A stretch of DNA of 34,608 nt from Dehalococcoidia bacterium (GCA_029936935.1 JAPYRQ010000006.1:1-34608), one strand, 5' to 3'. Numbered from the stretch's first letter, positions 7,755 through 16,444 are shown. Numbers and translations: made by a program. The notes: generated by a model from the sequence alone, not told the origin.

Positions 7755-8861
7755 TTAAGCCTCGTCTTCCTCTTCCGGAGGTTCAGTCTCTGCCGCTTCG
7801 GTTGCAACCATCTCTATTGTAGGCTCGGCCGCTGCCCGTATTTCTTGCTCGATCAAATCGGCAGTTTCCCGGTGGTCACGCAAGAACTCTTTGGCGGCTT
7901 CTCTGCCCTGGCCAAGTCGGAGGTCTCCGTAGGAATAGAACGAACCGCTCTTCTTCACGATGTCCTGGACTACCCCTAAGTCTACCAGGTCACCCTCTTT
8001 GGAGATGCCGTGGTTGAACATGATATCAAACTCGGCGACACGGAAGGGTGGTGCGACCTTGTTCTTCACCACTCTGGCCCGAACACGGTTGCCAAGCACT
8101 TCCGTGCCGTGCTTGATGCCCTCGATGCGGCGGATATCGATGCGAACTGAGGAGTAGAACTTGAGGGCTCGACCACCAGGAGTCGTCTCCGGGTTGCCGA
8201 ACACAACGCCAATCTTCTCACGGAGCTGGTTTATGAAGATGACCACGGTGTGTGACTTGCTGATGGATGCCGTCAGCTTACGCAACGCCTGGGACATCAA
8301 TCGAGCTTGGAGGCCCATGTGAGTATCGCCCATGTCGCCTTCCATCTCGGCCTTGGGCACTAGAGCTGCAACGCTATCGATGACGATGATGTCTACCGCG
8401 CCGCTGCGTACCAGGTAATCCGTGATCTCTAACGCCTGTTCAGCAAAATCTGGTTGGGAAATGAGTAGCTCTTCAACGTCTACACCAATGCGCGCGGCGT
8501 ACCCCGGGTCCAAAGCGTGCTCAGCATCGATGAACGCTGCTGTGCCGCCAAGTCGCTGAGCCTCTGCAACCATGTGCAGAGTCAGGGTTGTTTTGCCGCC
8601 TGCTTCAGCGCCGAATACCTCGATGATCCGGCCACGGGGGACACCGCCCACGCCCAACGCCAGGTCAAGGGAGAGGGAGCCGGTAGGAATGGCTTCCCGT
8701 TCCATGGAAGCGGCCTTTTCGCCCAGCTTCATGATGGAACCCTTGCCGAACTGGCGGTCGATATGGCTCATGGCCATCTCAAGGGCCTTTTCCTTGTCGG
8801 TCAATGCCTTGTCAGTATTTTCGGCTTTGTCAGCTTTTGGCGCCTTGTCAGTCGTCGTCAT
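7755..8861 (-). CDS. recA: Recombinase RecA
   Basis: 368-residue RecA, the ATP-dependent strand-exchange and LexA coprotease protein. A Lys/Asp/Ala-rich N-terminal extension (about 25 residues) precedes the core [23 protein letters not shown]. Walker A is GAEAGGKTT (84-92), where most RecAs have GPESSGKTT; the GxxxxGKT frame is kept. Walker B is [14 protein letters not shown], loop 2 is [20 protein letters not shown], and the conserved [14 protein letters not shown] and acidic C-tail follow. It is preceded by a strong promoter and a DinR-like SOS box, and followed 14 nt later by the PDO gene. Confidence 0.98.
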   Translation of the reverse strand: MTTTDKAPKADKAENTDKALTDKEKALEMAMSHIDRQFGKGSIMKLGEKAASMEREAIPTGSLSLDLALGVGGVPRGRIIEVFGAEAGGKTTLTLHMVAEAQRLGGTAAFIDAEHALDPGYAARIGVDVEELLISQPDFAEQALEITDYLVRSGAVDIIVIDSVAALVPKAEMEGDMGDTHMGLQARLMSQALRKLTASISKSHTVVIFINQLREKIGVVFGNPETTPGGRALKFYSSVRIDIRRIEGIKHGTEVLGNRVRARVVKNKVAPPFRVAEFDIMFNHGISKEGDLVDLGVVQDIVKKSGSFYSYGDLRLGQGREAAKEFLRDHRETADLIEQEIRAAAEPTIEMVATEAAETEPPEEEDEA

Positions 8862-8878
8862 GTGTGCCTCTCTATTTA

Positions 8879-8890
8879 GAACATCTGTTT
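8879..8890 (-). promoter_or_regulatory. Candidate SOS (LexA/DinR-type) box of recA
   Basis: GAAC-ATCT-GTTT on the plus strand is one base off the palindromic GAAC-N4-GTTC used by Gram-positive-type LexA. It lies 17 nt before the recA ATG and just downstream of the predicted transcription start, suited to repression. Confidence 0.45.
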
Positions 8891-8907
8891 TAACCTAACG
8901 TTGTGCA

Positions 8908-8936
8908 ATAGTACCATAGGTGTATACCCCTCTCAA
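8908..8936 (-). promoter_or_regulatory. recA promoter
   Basis: On the minus strand TTGAGA (8936-8931), a 17-bp spacer, then TACTAT (8913-8908). Predicted start is near 8901, about 40 nt before the recA ATG. Confidence 0.5.
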
Positions 8937-8962
8937 GGGGAAATTTGTCGAGTTCTCACGCG

Positions 8963-8991
8963 TTGACAGCGCCGCCTGTCATCCATACACT
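8963..8991 (+). promoter_or_regulatory. bioY promoter
   Basis: TTGACA (8963-8968), a 17-bp spacer and TACACT (8986-8991), divergent from the recA promoter. Predicted start is near 8998, leaving a leader of about 44 nt before bioY. No BirA-type operator was recognised. Confidence 0.55.
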
Positions 8992-9041
8992 CGCTGAGGC
9001 TTAATCAAAGCTGAATTTGATGTACTTTATGGAGAATACCC

Positions 9042-9764
9042 ATGCAAGCCGTCGCCAATCCACGAACGCTCATCGATGTCCTTGTTCCGCAATTCAAAGC
9101 CGATGACCGCACCTATGCAATCGCCAGGAACATCGTGCTCATGGTTGGGTTTGCGTGGTTTGTGGCGCTGTTCGCCCAGATTGCTATGCGCCTCCCCTGG
9201 ACAACGGTGCCCATAACGGGCCAGACGTTTGCCGTGTTGGTGACGGGCGGTGCCCTGGGTATGCGACGTGGAGCAGGCTCCATGGCTATCTACATGCTGA
9301 TGGGCATCACCTTCCTCCCGGTATTCGCTCCCGGGTCAGGGGTGACGGAAGGGGCATGGGATGTGCACTTCATCCTGCCCTGGGAAGGCTCACACAGCTC
9401 CATCCTGGACATCACCAGCGGCGGCTACATTGTGGGGTTCATCCTGGCAGCAGGCCTGGTTGGGTATATGGCTGAGCGAGGGTGGGATCGCAAACAGTGG
9501 GTACACCTGAGCATGTTCCTTGGTAACGCTGCTATCTACGTTCCCGGGCTGCTGTGGTTGGGCTATCTCATTGCAACCGATTGGATCCATCCTGCCGCAG
9601 GCAAACCGCTTGGCGACCTCATATCCGGATCGAACACGCTGGATAAGACGCTGGTGGGCGGGCTATACCCGTTCATCGTCGGCGATATGATGAAGCTGTT
9701 CCTGGCATCGCTGACGCTGCCGGCTGCATGGGCCTTGGTATCGAAGTTCAAACGCCCCCGCTGA
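9042..9764 (+). CDS. bioY: Biotin transporter BioY (S component)
   Basis: 240-residue membrane protein with the BioY signature: AQIAMRLPWTTVPITGQTFAVLVTGGALGMRRGAGSMAIYMLMG, then GLPVFA-like ITFLPVFAPGSG, and the GGYIVGFILAAGLVGYMAERGW segment. It is the substrate-binding S component of an ECF-type biotin importer, or a solitary transporter; no EcfA/T genes are adjacent. It is longer than the approximately 190-residue norm because of an N-terminal cytoplasmic stretch and an insertion (VTEGAWDVHFILPWEGSHSS) before the GGY motif. ATG 9042 has GGAG 7 nt upstream. Confidence 0.92.
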   Translation: MQAVANPRTLIDVLVPQFKADDRTYAIARNIVLMVGFAWFVALFAQIAMRLPWTTVPITGQTFAVLVTGGALGMRRGAGSMAIYMLMGITFLPVFAPGSGVTEGAWDVHFILPWEGSHSSILDITSGGYIVGFILAAGLVGYMAERGWDRKQWVHLSMFLGNAAIYVPGLLWLGYLIATDWIHPAAGKPLGDLISGSNTLDKTLVGGLYPFIVGDMMKLFLASLTLPAAWALVSKFKRPR

Positions 9765-9778
9765 GTGGGGGACCCACA

Positions 9779-9796
9779 TGCCTGCGGTTACCCAAC
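9779..9796 (+). repeat. Dispersed repeat A (copy 3)
   Basis: TGCCTGCGGTTACCCAAC, one mismatch from the family consensus, 14 nt after the bioY stop. It is preceded by GACCCACA, which also precedes copy 4 in similar form (GACCCATA). Confidence 0.65.
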
Positions 9797-9843
9797 AGTG
9801 GCATAAGCTCCTAAGATATGGGGCCGCCAACTTTGGACCCATA

Positions 9844-9861
9844 AGCCTGCGGTTACCTAAC
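9844..9861 (+). repeat. Dispersed repeat A (copy 4)
   Basis: AGCCTGCGGTTACCTAAC, 65 bp after copy 3 in the same orientation. The stretch 9765-9940 has no gene and consists largely of these repeats and repeat B. Confidence 0.65.
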
Positions 9862-9881
9862 TAACGCGGGTTGGAGCATGT

Positions 9882-9902
9882 CCTTCGACAGGCTCAGGAT
9901 GA
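9882..9902 (+). repeat. Dispersed repeat B (copy 2)
   Basis: CCTTCGACAGGCTCAGGATG plus A, matching 4250-4270 at 19 of 21 positions. It lies just upstream of the GNAT gene. Confidence 0.7.
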
Positions 9903-9940
9903 ACGGTTAGTTGGCTATTCCACTAGGGAGAAAAAGGTCA

Positions 9941-10561
9941 TTGGATAACGTCACACTTGAAGGTCATCACGTATTACTTGAGCCCCTCTCCTTAGAGCAC
10001 GTTCCGCAACTGCTTGAAGCTGCAACTCAGTCACGAGATACGTACTTACTCACCAACGTTCCACAGAATCTGCCAGCCATGTTTGAGTACGTAGATACCG
10101 CACTTACCGGCAAGGAAAGCGATACGATCTACCCTTTTACCACACTAGACCGCAAGTCTGGTCGCGTTATCGGCTCAACGCGCTTTGGGGACATTCAGTT
10201 CTGGAATTGGCCCCAAGGAAGTATTCATCAACGGGGTGAGCATCTACCGGACGCGGTGGAAATTGGTTGGACGTGGCTTGCGCCCGATGCCCAGCGGACC
10301 GGCGTGAATACCGAGGCAAAACTTCTGATGATGACCCTTGCGTTTGAATCATGGAACGTCCACAGAGTCTGTCTGAGAACTGACTCACGCAATGAACGTT
10401 CACGCAATGCTATCGAGCGGCTGGGGGCGCAGTTCGATGGTGTCAAACGTGCAGACTACCCTGCATTTGATGGCGAAATTCGAGATACGGCCATCTATTC
10501 GATTCTAGATTCCGAGTGGCCCGACGTTAAGAACGGACTGGCCCAACGCTTGCGCCTTTAG
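9941..10561 (+). CDS. GNAT family N-acetyltransferase, RimJ/RimL-like
   Basis: 206 residues from TTG 9941, which has GGGAG 10 nt upstream; an in-frame TTG at 9911 would add 10 residues. The pattern is the RimJ/L-type (acetyltransf_3) fold: LEGHHVLLEPLSLEHVPQL at the N-terminus, a central GRVIGSTRFGDI beta strand, EIGWTWLAPDAQRTGVNTEAKLLMM (the acetyl-CoA pyrophosphate-binding region, with RTGVNTE in place of QRxxGxG), and the typical RVCLRTDSRNERSRNAIERLGAQFDG. It probably transfers acetyl groups to a protein N-terminus or small amine; target unknown. It converges on the threonine aldolase gene with only 8 bases between the stops. Confidence 0.85.
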   Translation: MDNVTLEGHHVLLEPLSLEHVPQLLEAATQSRDTYLLTNVPQNLPAMFEYVDTALTGKESDTIYPFTTLDRKSGRVIGSTRFGDIQFWNWPQGSIHQRGEHLPDAVEIGWTWLAPDAQRTGVNTEAKLLMMTLAFESWNVHRVCLRTDSRNERSRNAIERLGAQFDGVKRADYPAFDGEIRDTAIYSILDSEWPDVKNGLAQRLRL

Positions 10562-10569
10562 CCCCGGGT

Positions 10570-11616
10570 CTAGACCTTCACGCTAGCTGCTTCCTTGGCT
10601 GCCGCAGCAATAATCTCCAGAGCCTCTTCTACGTCTTCACCGTTGATGCCCCAGTGGGTCACCATGCGGAAACGGGGCGCAGCGCCGGATATCTTCAGTC
10701 CGCGTTCGTTCACCTTCGCAAGGAACTCTGCTCCAGAGCCTCCCTGCCACTCGAAGAAGACGATATTCGTCTGAATCGATGCAGGATCGATTGCGATGCC
10801 AGGTATCCCTGCCAAACCCTTCGCAAGTCGCTGTGCGTTCTCATGATCCTCAGCCAACCGGGGCACCATCTGCTCAAGCCCAACGATGCCCGCTGCTGCT
10901 AGCACGCCGACCTGTCGCATGCCGCCGCCCAGCGTCTTGCGCCACTTGCGAGCACGCTCGATGAACTCGAACGAGCCGCAGAGGGCTGAGCCTATGGGGG
11001 CGCTGAGACCCTTGGAGAAGCAGAAACTGACTGAGTCTACCTCTGCAGTTAAGTCACTCGCGGGTACACCCAGCGCAACAGCCGAGTTGAATATCCTTGC
11101 TCCATCCAGATGGACGGGTAGGCCGTGATTGTGGGCAACGTCTGCTACAACCTTGGTATCAGCAGCCGTCAGCACTGCGCCGTTGCACCGGTTCTGCGTG
11201 TTCTCAAGGGCTACCAAGCCGGTTGGGGAGATACCCGCTCGATATGCCCGGATGGCGGCTTCAACGTCTGCGGGGTTCAATCGACCGCCTGCATCGTTGG
11301 GGACTGTTCGGAGTAGCGTGCCTGCGACGGCTGCGCTGCCCGCCGATTCGTGCCACATGATGTGTGCTTCTGTGCCAAGGATGACCTCGTCGCCGCGGTT
11401 GCACCAGCCAAGAATGGCCAGGAGGTTGCCCATGGTGCCGCTGGACACGAAGACCGCAGCTTCCTTACCCATGCGCTCTGCCGCCATAGCTTCAAGCTTT
11501 TGCGCCGTGGGGTCATCACCAAGAACATCGTCGCCCAACTCGGCTTCAACCATAGCCCGGTGCATCTCCGGCGTTGGGTGGGTCACAGTGTCGCTTCGGA
11601 GGTCAATAGTCGTCAT
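10570..11616 (-). CDS. ltaE: Low-specificity L-threonine aldolase (beta-eliminating lyase family)
   Basis: 348-residue PLP enzyme, cleaving L-threonine/allo-threonine to glycine and acetaldehyde. Features: IDLRSDTVTHPTPEMHRAM at the N-terminus, GDDVLGDDPTAQKLE, the HE pair near residue 89 that stacks on PLP, Asp171 in VHLDGARIFN, and the Schiff-base Lys202 in FCFSKGLSAPIGS. Length is standard for the family. ATG 11616 is preceded by GGAG with a 6-nt spacer; an in-frame TTG four codons upstream is less likely. Confidence 0.93.
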   Translation of the reverse strand: MTTIDLRSDTVTHPTPEMHRAMVEAELGDDVLGDDPTAQKLEAMAAERMGKEAAVFVSSGTMGNLLAILGWCNRGDEVILGTEAHIMWHESAGSAAVAGTLLRTVPNDAGGRLNPADVEAAIRAYRAGISPTGLVALENTQNRCNGAVLTAADTKVVADVAHNHGLPVHLDGARIFNSAVALGVPASDLTAEVDSVSFCFSKGLSAPIGSALCGSFEFIERARKWRKTLGGGMRQVGVLAAAGIVGLEQMVPRLAEDHENAQRLAKGLAGIPGIAIDPASIQTNIVFFEWQGGSGAEFLAKVNERGLKISGAAPRFRMVTHWGINGEDVEEALEIIAAAAKEAASVKV

Positions 11617-11840
11617 GGCACGCTCCAATGTTGTTTGATTATCACCATTCTACGCCTTGTCCCGTGATGGTGGCACACCTGGGGGGTTATGAACAGGATA
11701 TTCCAGCCCAATCAAGCGCGAACGATGCTGTATTACTTGTAGAGGAATTGCTTGTTTCCATGATTTCGCTGCGACCGGCCCACGCATAGAATCTAATAGA
11801 GTGCGTGGATCACTTAAACACTACTTGGGAGAATCCCTCC

Positions 11841-12434
11841 GTGGCTGAACATCCAACATGCCAACACAATCACCGCGTTGAGATTGACCAAACATCACGT
11901 GAACAGATCGAGCCGAAGTTTGACGACATTGATCCCTCAGCCGGCTTTAAGTTTAATGCTAATGGCCAGCTACAGAAATCCCCCTCAAACCTGACGCTAG
12001 CCGGAGCAACGTCGTTCAATTGGTGCGCGGACTGCAACCACATCCTGGTGAAGCGGGATGTCGATGGATCGCCATTCGAAACAGCTTTTTACGATGAAGA
12101 GGTAGCAGAAACTCTTCTGAAGAAGTTTGGCCCGTCCGCCGGGAGGTGCCAGCATCAGCATAAGATCGGTATTGATGTGCCGACGCGAAAGGTGATAGAG
12201 CCGAACTTGAAGGGGCTGGATATCTCCATGGGTTTCAGGCCTATTGGCGCAAGCCAACTACGGGAGAGAAACCAAAAAATAAAGGTCACTGATGCCAGGA
12301 TGTACTTCTGGTGTGCAGACTGCTCACACATCATCGTTACCTGGGACATTAGTGGGAGCCCTGTGGATGCGGCTTTCTACGATAAGAGATCCGCACTCAC
12401 TCTACTGGAGAAATTCGCTCCTACACCTACTTAA
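11841..12434 (+). CDS. Unrecognised protein with tandem CxHxH...WCADCxH domain
   Basis: 197 residues from GTG 11841, which has GGGAG 9 nt upstream; an in-frame GTG at 11805 would add 12 residues. I do not recognise the family. The protein is an internal duplication with a 96-residue period: copy 1 has CQHNH (from residue 7) and WCADCNH (61-67); copy 2 has CQHQH (from 103) and WCADCSH (157-163). Each copy also shares an IEP-x-(D/G)-(I/L)-D-GF block, then GSPxxxAFYD and a closing LLxKFxP helix. Conserved Cys/His sets suggest one metal ion, probably zinc, per repeat, or a redox-active CxxC. No signal peptide or membrane helix. Its stop overlaps the convergent amidohydrolase stop by 3 bases. Confidence 0.75.
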   Translation: MAEHPTCQHNHRVEIDQTSREQIEPKFDDIDPSAGFKFNANGQLQKSPSNLTLAGATSFNWCADCNHILVKRDVDGSPFETAFYDEEVAETLLKKFGPSAGRCQHQHKIGIDVPTRKVIEPNLKGLDISMGFRPIGASQLRERNQKIKVTDARMYFWCADCSHIIVTWDISGSPVDAAFYDKRSALTLLEKFAPTPT

Positions 12435-13567
12435 AGGCTATAGAATTCCTTTGCGTTATCGTGGGTGATCTTCTGGCGCATTGCAGGGTCGAGGCTGGAC
12501 ATCTCTTTGTCTAGAATGGCTACGGAGTTCGGCCACGTGCTGTCCGGGTGCGGGTAGTCAGACGCCCACATCATGTGTCCCTCGCCAAAGAAAGGGAGCA
12601 AGTTCAGCCCAACAAGGTCCTGCTGATACGTGGCCCAGACCTGCTTTTTGAATACCTCGCTTGGGAGCTTCGTCAGATTGAAGTCAGCCGGCACCTTTCC
12701 TTCTAGCACCCGGTTGTAGCGGAAGTCCATCTCCTGTACCTGGAAGGGAATCCAGCCGGTTCCCGACTCTGCCAAGACGAGTCGTAGGTTGGGGTGCCTC
12801 TCAAGGATGCCGTAGGAAAGTAGGCCGATGAAGGGCTGAAGGAAGACGGTTGCACCATCTCCCAGCCCCGTGCCGAAGCCGGGTTTGCGGACCTCAGCCC
12901 CGGGCTCCGGTGTTGCTGTGTCTGCGAATGCGGCTGCGCGAACCGGCCCGCCGACGTGGTAGTTCACTACGATGTCATTCGCCTCTGCGGCAGCCCAGAA
13001 CTTGTCCCATGCAGGCTGATACATGGCTGCGGTGACGGTACCCACCAGGAAATTGACCTGCTTGATACCCAGACTGGCACATCGCAAAAGCTCCTCGGTG
13101 GAGCCATCGGAATCGCCTGGGAGCATCTGGGCGGCGATTCGGAAGCGATCAGGCGTAGACCTTTCGAACCCAGCAGCCCAATCGTTGTAGGCCTGTATGA
13201 CAGCTACACCAAGCTCCTTGCCCTTCATGTGCATGCCGAAGATGGGCGGGTACATCACCGAGAATTTGACGCCGTCCCGGTTCATGTCCTCAAGCCGGAA
13301 TTCCGTAGTTGTCGGCCTGATACCGAAGTTGCCGCTGAACGCGACCCGGTCCAACGCTACTTTGATACGGTTCTGCTCCTGCGCCCATTTGCCGCCACGC
13401 CAATCGCCCCAAGTTGCGCCCTCACATACCCACATGTCTTTCCCGTTCTTTTCCTCTACGCGAGGGCCCCTGTCTTTCAACGACGCTGGTAGTCGTTCCA
13501 AGAACAGGTCTGCCGGAAGGTACCCCAGATCGATGTGGTCGTCTGCAGAGATCATCATTTCAGCCAT
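12431..13567 (-). CDS. Amidohydrolase-2 family metal-dependent hydrolase (paralog)
   Basis: 378-residue TIM-barrel hydrolase, paralogous to the product of 4359-5480. N-terminal metal motif MISADDHIDL, an intermediate VVNYHVGGP with a barrel His, LAESGTGWIPFQVQEMDFRY, and the C-terminal MMWASDYPHPDSTWP with the conserved Asp. It likely hydrolyses or decarboxylates an organic acid; substrate unknown. ATG 13567 has AAGGAG with an 8-nt spacer. Having two divergent copies in 10 kb fits a lineage with an expanded family of these catabolic enzymes. Confidence 0.9.
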   Translation of the reverse strand: MAEMMISADDHIDLGYLPADLFLERLPASLKDRGPRVEEKNGKDMWVCEGATWGDWRGGKWAQEQNRIKVALDRVAFSGNFGIRPTTTEFRLEDMNRDGVKFSVMYPPIFGMHMKGKELGVAVIQAYNDWAAGFERSTPDRFRIAAQMLPGDSDGSTEELLRCASLGIKQVNFLVGTVTAAMYQPAWDKFWAAAEANDIVVNYHVGGPVRAAAFADTATPEPGAEVRKPGFGTGLGDGATVFLQPFIGLLSYGILERHPNLRLVLAESGTGWIPFQVQEMDFRYNRVLEGKVPADFNLTKLPSEVFKKQVWATYQQDLVGLNLLPFFGEGHMMWASDYPHPDSTWPNSVAILDKEMSSLDPAMRQKITHDNAKEFYSL

Positions 13568-13702
13568 TGTTGCTGCTCCTTACGGTAGTGTGGGCGTGAT
13601 GCGTGTACCAGTTTGTTGCCAATTAACGGTAAGGGTCTCTAATGGGGTTGGTTTTTGATACAATCTAACGAGTTGCCTGTAACCCACAACCATGAGGGAT
13701 GA

Positions 13703-16444
13703 ATGCCGACCGTCGACGAACTTCGCAAAAGTTACTTAGATTTCTTTCAGGAGCGGGGCCATCTGCTGGTGCCAAGCTCATCGCTGATACCCGCGGGAGA
13801 CCCCACACTGCTGCTGACTACCGCAGGCATGGTGCAGTTCAAGCCCTACTTTCTTGGCGAGGCCGCTGCACCCCGGAACAGGATGACCTCCTCACAGAAG
13901 TGTTTTCGTACAACGGACATCGATGTGGTGGGCGACCACAAGCATCTAACCTTCTTTGAGATGCTGGGTAACTTCTCCGTGGGCGATTACTTCAAGCAGG
14001 AAGCCATCGATTACGCGTGGGAGTTCATTACTAAGTATATGAAGCTGGATACGGAGAAGCTCTTTGTCACGGTCTATACGGACGATGACGAGGCAGCAGC
14101 CATGTGGAAGGCCAGCGCCGGAACCCCCGATGAACGGCTGTACCGCTACGGTAAGAGCGATAACTGGTGGGGCCCACCAGGTGCGGAAGGCCCCTGCGGT
14201 CCCTGTTCTGAGATCCACTACGATTTTGGCGAGCATCTGGGTTGTGCACCCATAGCCAGCCCTGCTGAGATTGCGGCGTGGATTGAAGCGGGAATGAAGC
14301 TTGAGGACCAGCCGGGCTGCCACCCCAACTGCGATCGCTGTGAGCGGTTTGTGGAGATGTGGAACCTGGTGTTCATGCAGTTCTTCCAGGATCAGGCCGG
14401 TGAGATGACTCCACTGCCCAAACCCAACATTGATACAGGGATGGGTCTGGAGCGGGCAGCCGTCATCGTGCAGGGCGTCAGCAACGTCTACGACACCGAC
14501 CTGTATCAGCCAATCATCGGTAAAGTTGGCGAACTGGCCGGCGTGAAGTACGGCGCCGAACACGACACAGACGTTTCACTGCGAGTGGTAGCTGAACATG
14601 CCCGGGGCGCAACGTTCCTCATCAGCGACGGTGTCATACCGGGCAATGAGGGGCGTGGCTACGTGCTCCGTCGCCTCATCCGACGTGCTGTCAGGTACGG
14701 CCGCAAGCTGGGCCTCACGGAGCCGTTTTTGACTAGTGTGTCTGAAATTGTGATAGAGCGAATGAAAGACGCGTACCCGGAGCTTGAGCAGAACCAGGAG
14801 TTTATCCTGAAAATGCTCGGTGGCGAGGAGCTGCAGTTCGGGCGGGTTCTTGAGCAGGGTCTTGGCATCATCGAAGAAGCACTCTTAGATAGTAATGGAA
14901 GCAGTAATGATGGCGTGCTTTCAGGTAATTTGGCATTCACGCTGTATGACACCTACGGGTTTCCCGTTGAGGAGACCGCTGAGATTGCCCAGGAACACGG
15001 CCTCACCGTGGACATGGAGGGGTTTGAACGCGAAATGGAGGCCCAGCGGGAACGTGCCCGGGCGGGAACAGCCACAAAGTTCGGTGGTGGCGGCGAGGCA
15101 AAGATATTCAAGTACCGTGACCTTGGCGCAGGCCGTGCCACGTTTGTCGGCTACGAACAATTGAAGGCACAGACAGAAGTCGTTGCGCTGCTGACCCTCG
15201 AGGGAGATGCAGTCGACGAAGCCAAAGCTGACGACGAAGTAGAAGTGGTGATACGAGAGACGCCCTTCTACGCGGAGGGTGGTGGCCAGGCAGGCGACGC
15301 AGGTACCATCCTGTCGCTGAAGGGTCACATCGACATTGAAGACACACAGACACCGCTTGAGGGGCTCATCGTCCACAAAGGCCGGGTTCGTAGCGGCGTC
15401 ATGAAGGTTGGCGAAGAGGTAGAGGCCAGAGTCGACCGGGAGCGCCGCTTGGACATTGCCAGGAACCACTCGTCGACACACCTGCTCCATGAAGCGTTAC
15501 GTCGCGTCCTCGGCTCCCACGTCCGGCAAGCTGGGTCGTCGGTGTCGGATGAACGGCTGCGGTTCGACTTCACGCACATACAGGCAATGTCGCCCGATGA
15601 ACTCCACGAGGTGGAACGACTGGTGAACGAACAGGTGCGTCGTAATGTCGCATCTGTGAAGAACGAACTGACGTACACCGAAGCGCTGGATGCCGGGTAT
15701 CTGGCCTTCTTCGGCGATAAGTACGGCGAGACCGTCCGCGTGGTGGATATGGGGATCAATGACCCGGACGAGGCCAACACAACGCCGTTCAGCAGGGAAG
15801 TCTGCGGCGGCACACACCTGGATAGCCCGGGCGAAGTAGGCCTCTTCCTCATTACATCGGAGAGCTCCATAGGCTCAGGGATACGCCGGGTTGAGGCGGT
15901 CACGGGTAGAGCTGCTGCCACAATGGCACGAAGCAACATTACAGCTTTGGATGACTTGGCCCAGAGCTTGGAGACGACGCCGGGGGAAATAGCTGCCCGG
16001 ATTGAAACATTACAATCACAGCTTGACGCAGAACGCCGTCGAGCCGAATCGCTTGAACGCCAAAACGCCCTGTCCCAGGCGGGAGACATGCTCAGCCAGG
16101 TGCAACAAGCCAACGGCGTGAACGTGCTAGCGGCCAACGTGACAGCGGCATCGGCAGACATGCTGCGTGAGATGGGCGACCACCTACGTGACAAGATGGG
16201 GAGCGGTGTGGTGGTGTTGGGGGCTGTGATGAACGACCGACCGTCCCTTGTGGCTATGGTGACGCAGGACATGGTGGATAAGGGGATGGACGCCGTGGCG
16301 CTGGTAAAGCAAGTCGCTGCGGTCATCGGCGGCGGCGGCGGCGGCAGGGCTACGTTGGCCCAGGCTGGCGGCTCCAAGCCTGACAAGCTGGATGAGGCAC
16401 TGGCGTTGGTGCCAGGTTTGGTTGCTAAGGCGACCTCCACATAA
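13703..16444 (+). CDS. alaS: Alanyl-tRNA synthetase
   Basis: 913-residue class II synthetase charging tRNA-Ala. It has the full architecture: catalytic core from the N-terminus (ELRKSYLDFFQERGHLLVPSSSLIP; FKPYFLGEA; CGPCSEIHYDFG), tRNA-binding helical region, editing domain with the metal motif NHSSTHLLHEAL near residue 588 and CGGTHLDSPGEVG near 700, a coiled coil (about 770-800) and the C-terminal DHHA1-type domain with a Gly-rich run before RATLAQAGG. ATG 13703 follows GAGGG with about 4 nt spacing. An extended -10-like TGATACAAT lies about 35 nt upstream. No T-box leader is seen. Confidence 0.98.
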   Translation: MPTVDELRKSYLDFFQERGHLLVPSSSLIPAGDPTLLLTTAGMVQFKPYFLGEAAAPRNRMTSSQKCFRTTDIDVVGDHKHLTFFEMLGNFSVGDYFKQEAIDYAWEFITKYMKLDTEKLFVTVYTDDDEAAAMWKASAGTPDERLYRYGKSDNWWGPPGAEGPCGPCSEIHYDFGEHLGCAPIASPAEIAAWIEAGMKLEDQPGCHPNCDRCERFVEMWNLVFMQFFQDQAGEMTPLPKPNIDTGMGLERAAVIVQGVSNVYDTDLYQPIIGKVGELAGVKYGAEHDTDVSLRVVAEHARGATFLISDGVIPGNEGRGYVLRRLIRRAVRYGRKLGLTEPFLTSVSEIVIERMKDAYPELEQNQEFILKMLGGEELQFGRVLEQGLGIIEEALLDSNGSSNDGVLSGNLAFTLYDTYGFPVEETAEIAQEHGLTVDMEGFEREMEAQRERARAGTATKFGGGGEAKIFKYRDLGAGRATFVGYEQLKAQTEVVALLTLEGDAVDEAKADDEVEVVIRETPFYAEGGGQAGDAGTILSLKGHIDIEDTQTPLEGLIVHKGRVRSGVMKVGEEVEARVDRERRLDIARNHSSTHLLHEALRRVLGSHVRQAGSSVSDERLRFDFTHIQAMSPDELHEVERLVNEQVRRNVASVKNELTYTEALDAGYLAFFGDKYGETVRVVDMGINDPDEANTTPFSREVCGGTHLDSPGEVGLFLITSESSIGSGIRRVEAVTGRAAATMARSNITALDDLAQSLETTPGEIAARIETLQSQLDAERRRAESLERQNALSQAGDMLSQVQQANGVNVLAANVTAASADMLREMGDHLRDKMGSGVVVLGAVMNDRPSLVAMVTQDMVDKGMDAVALVKQVAAVIGGGGGGRATLAQAGGSKPDKLDEALALVPGLVAKATST

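Noticed and set aside
13568-13702. T-box or other riboswitch upstream of alaS
   Set aside because: No T-box core sequence or specifier stem was seen; only an extended -10-like TGATACAAT is present.
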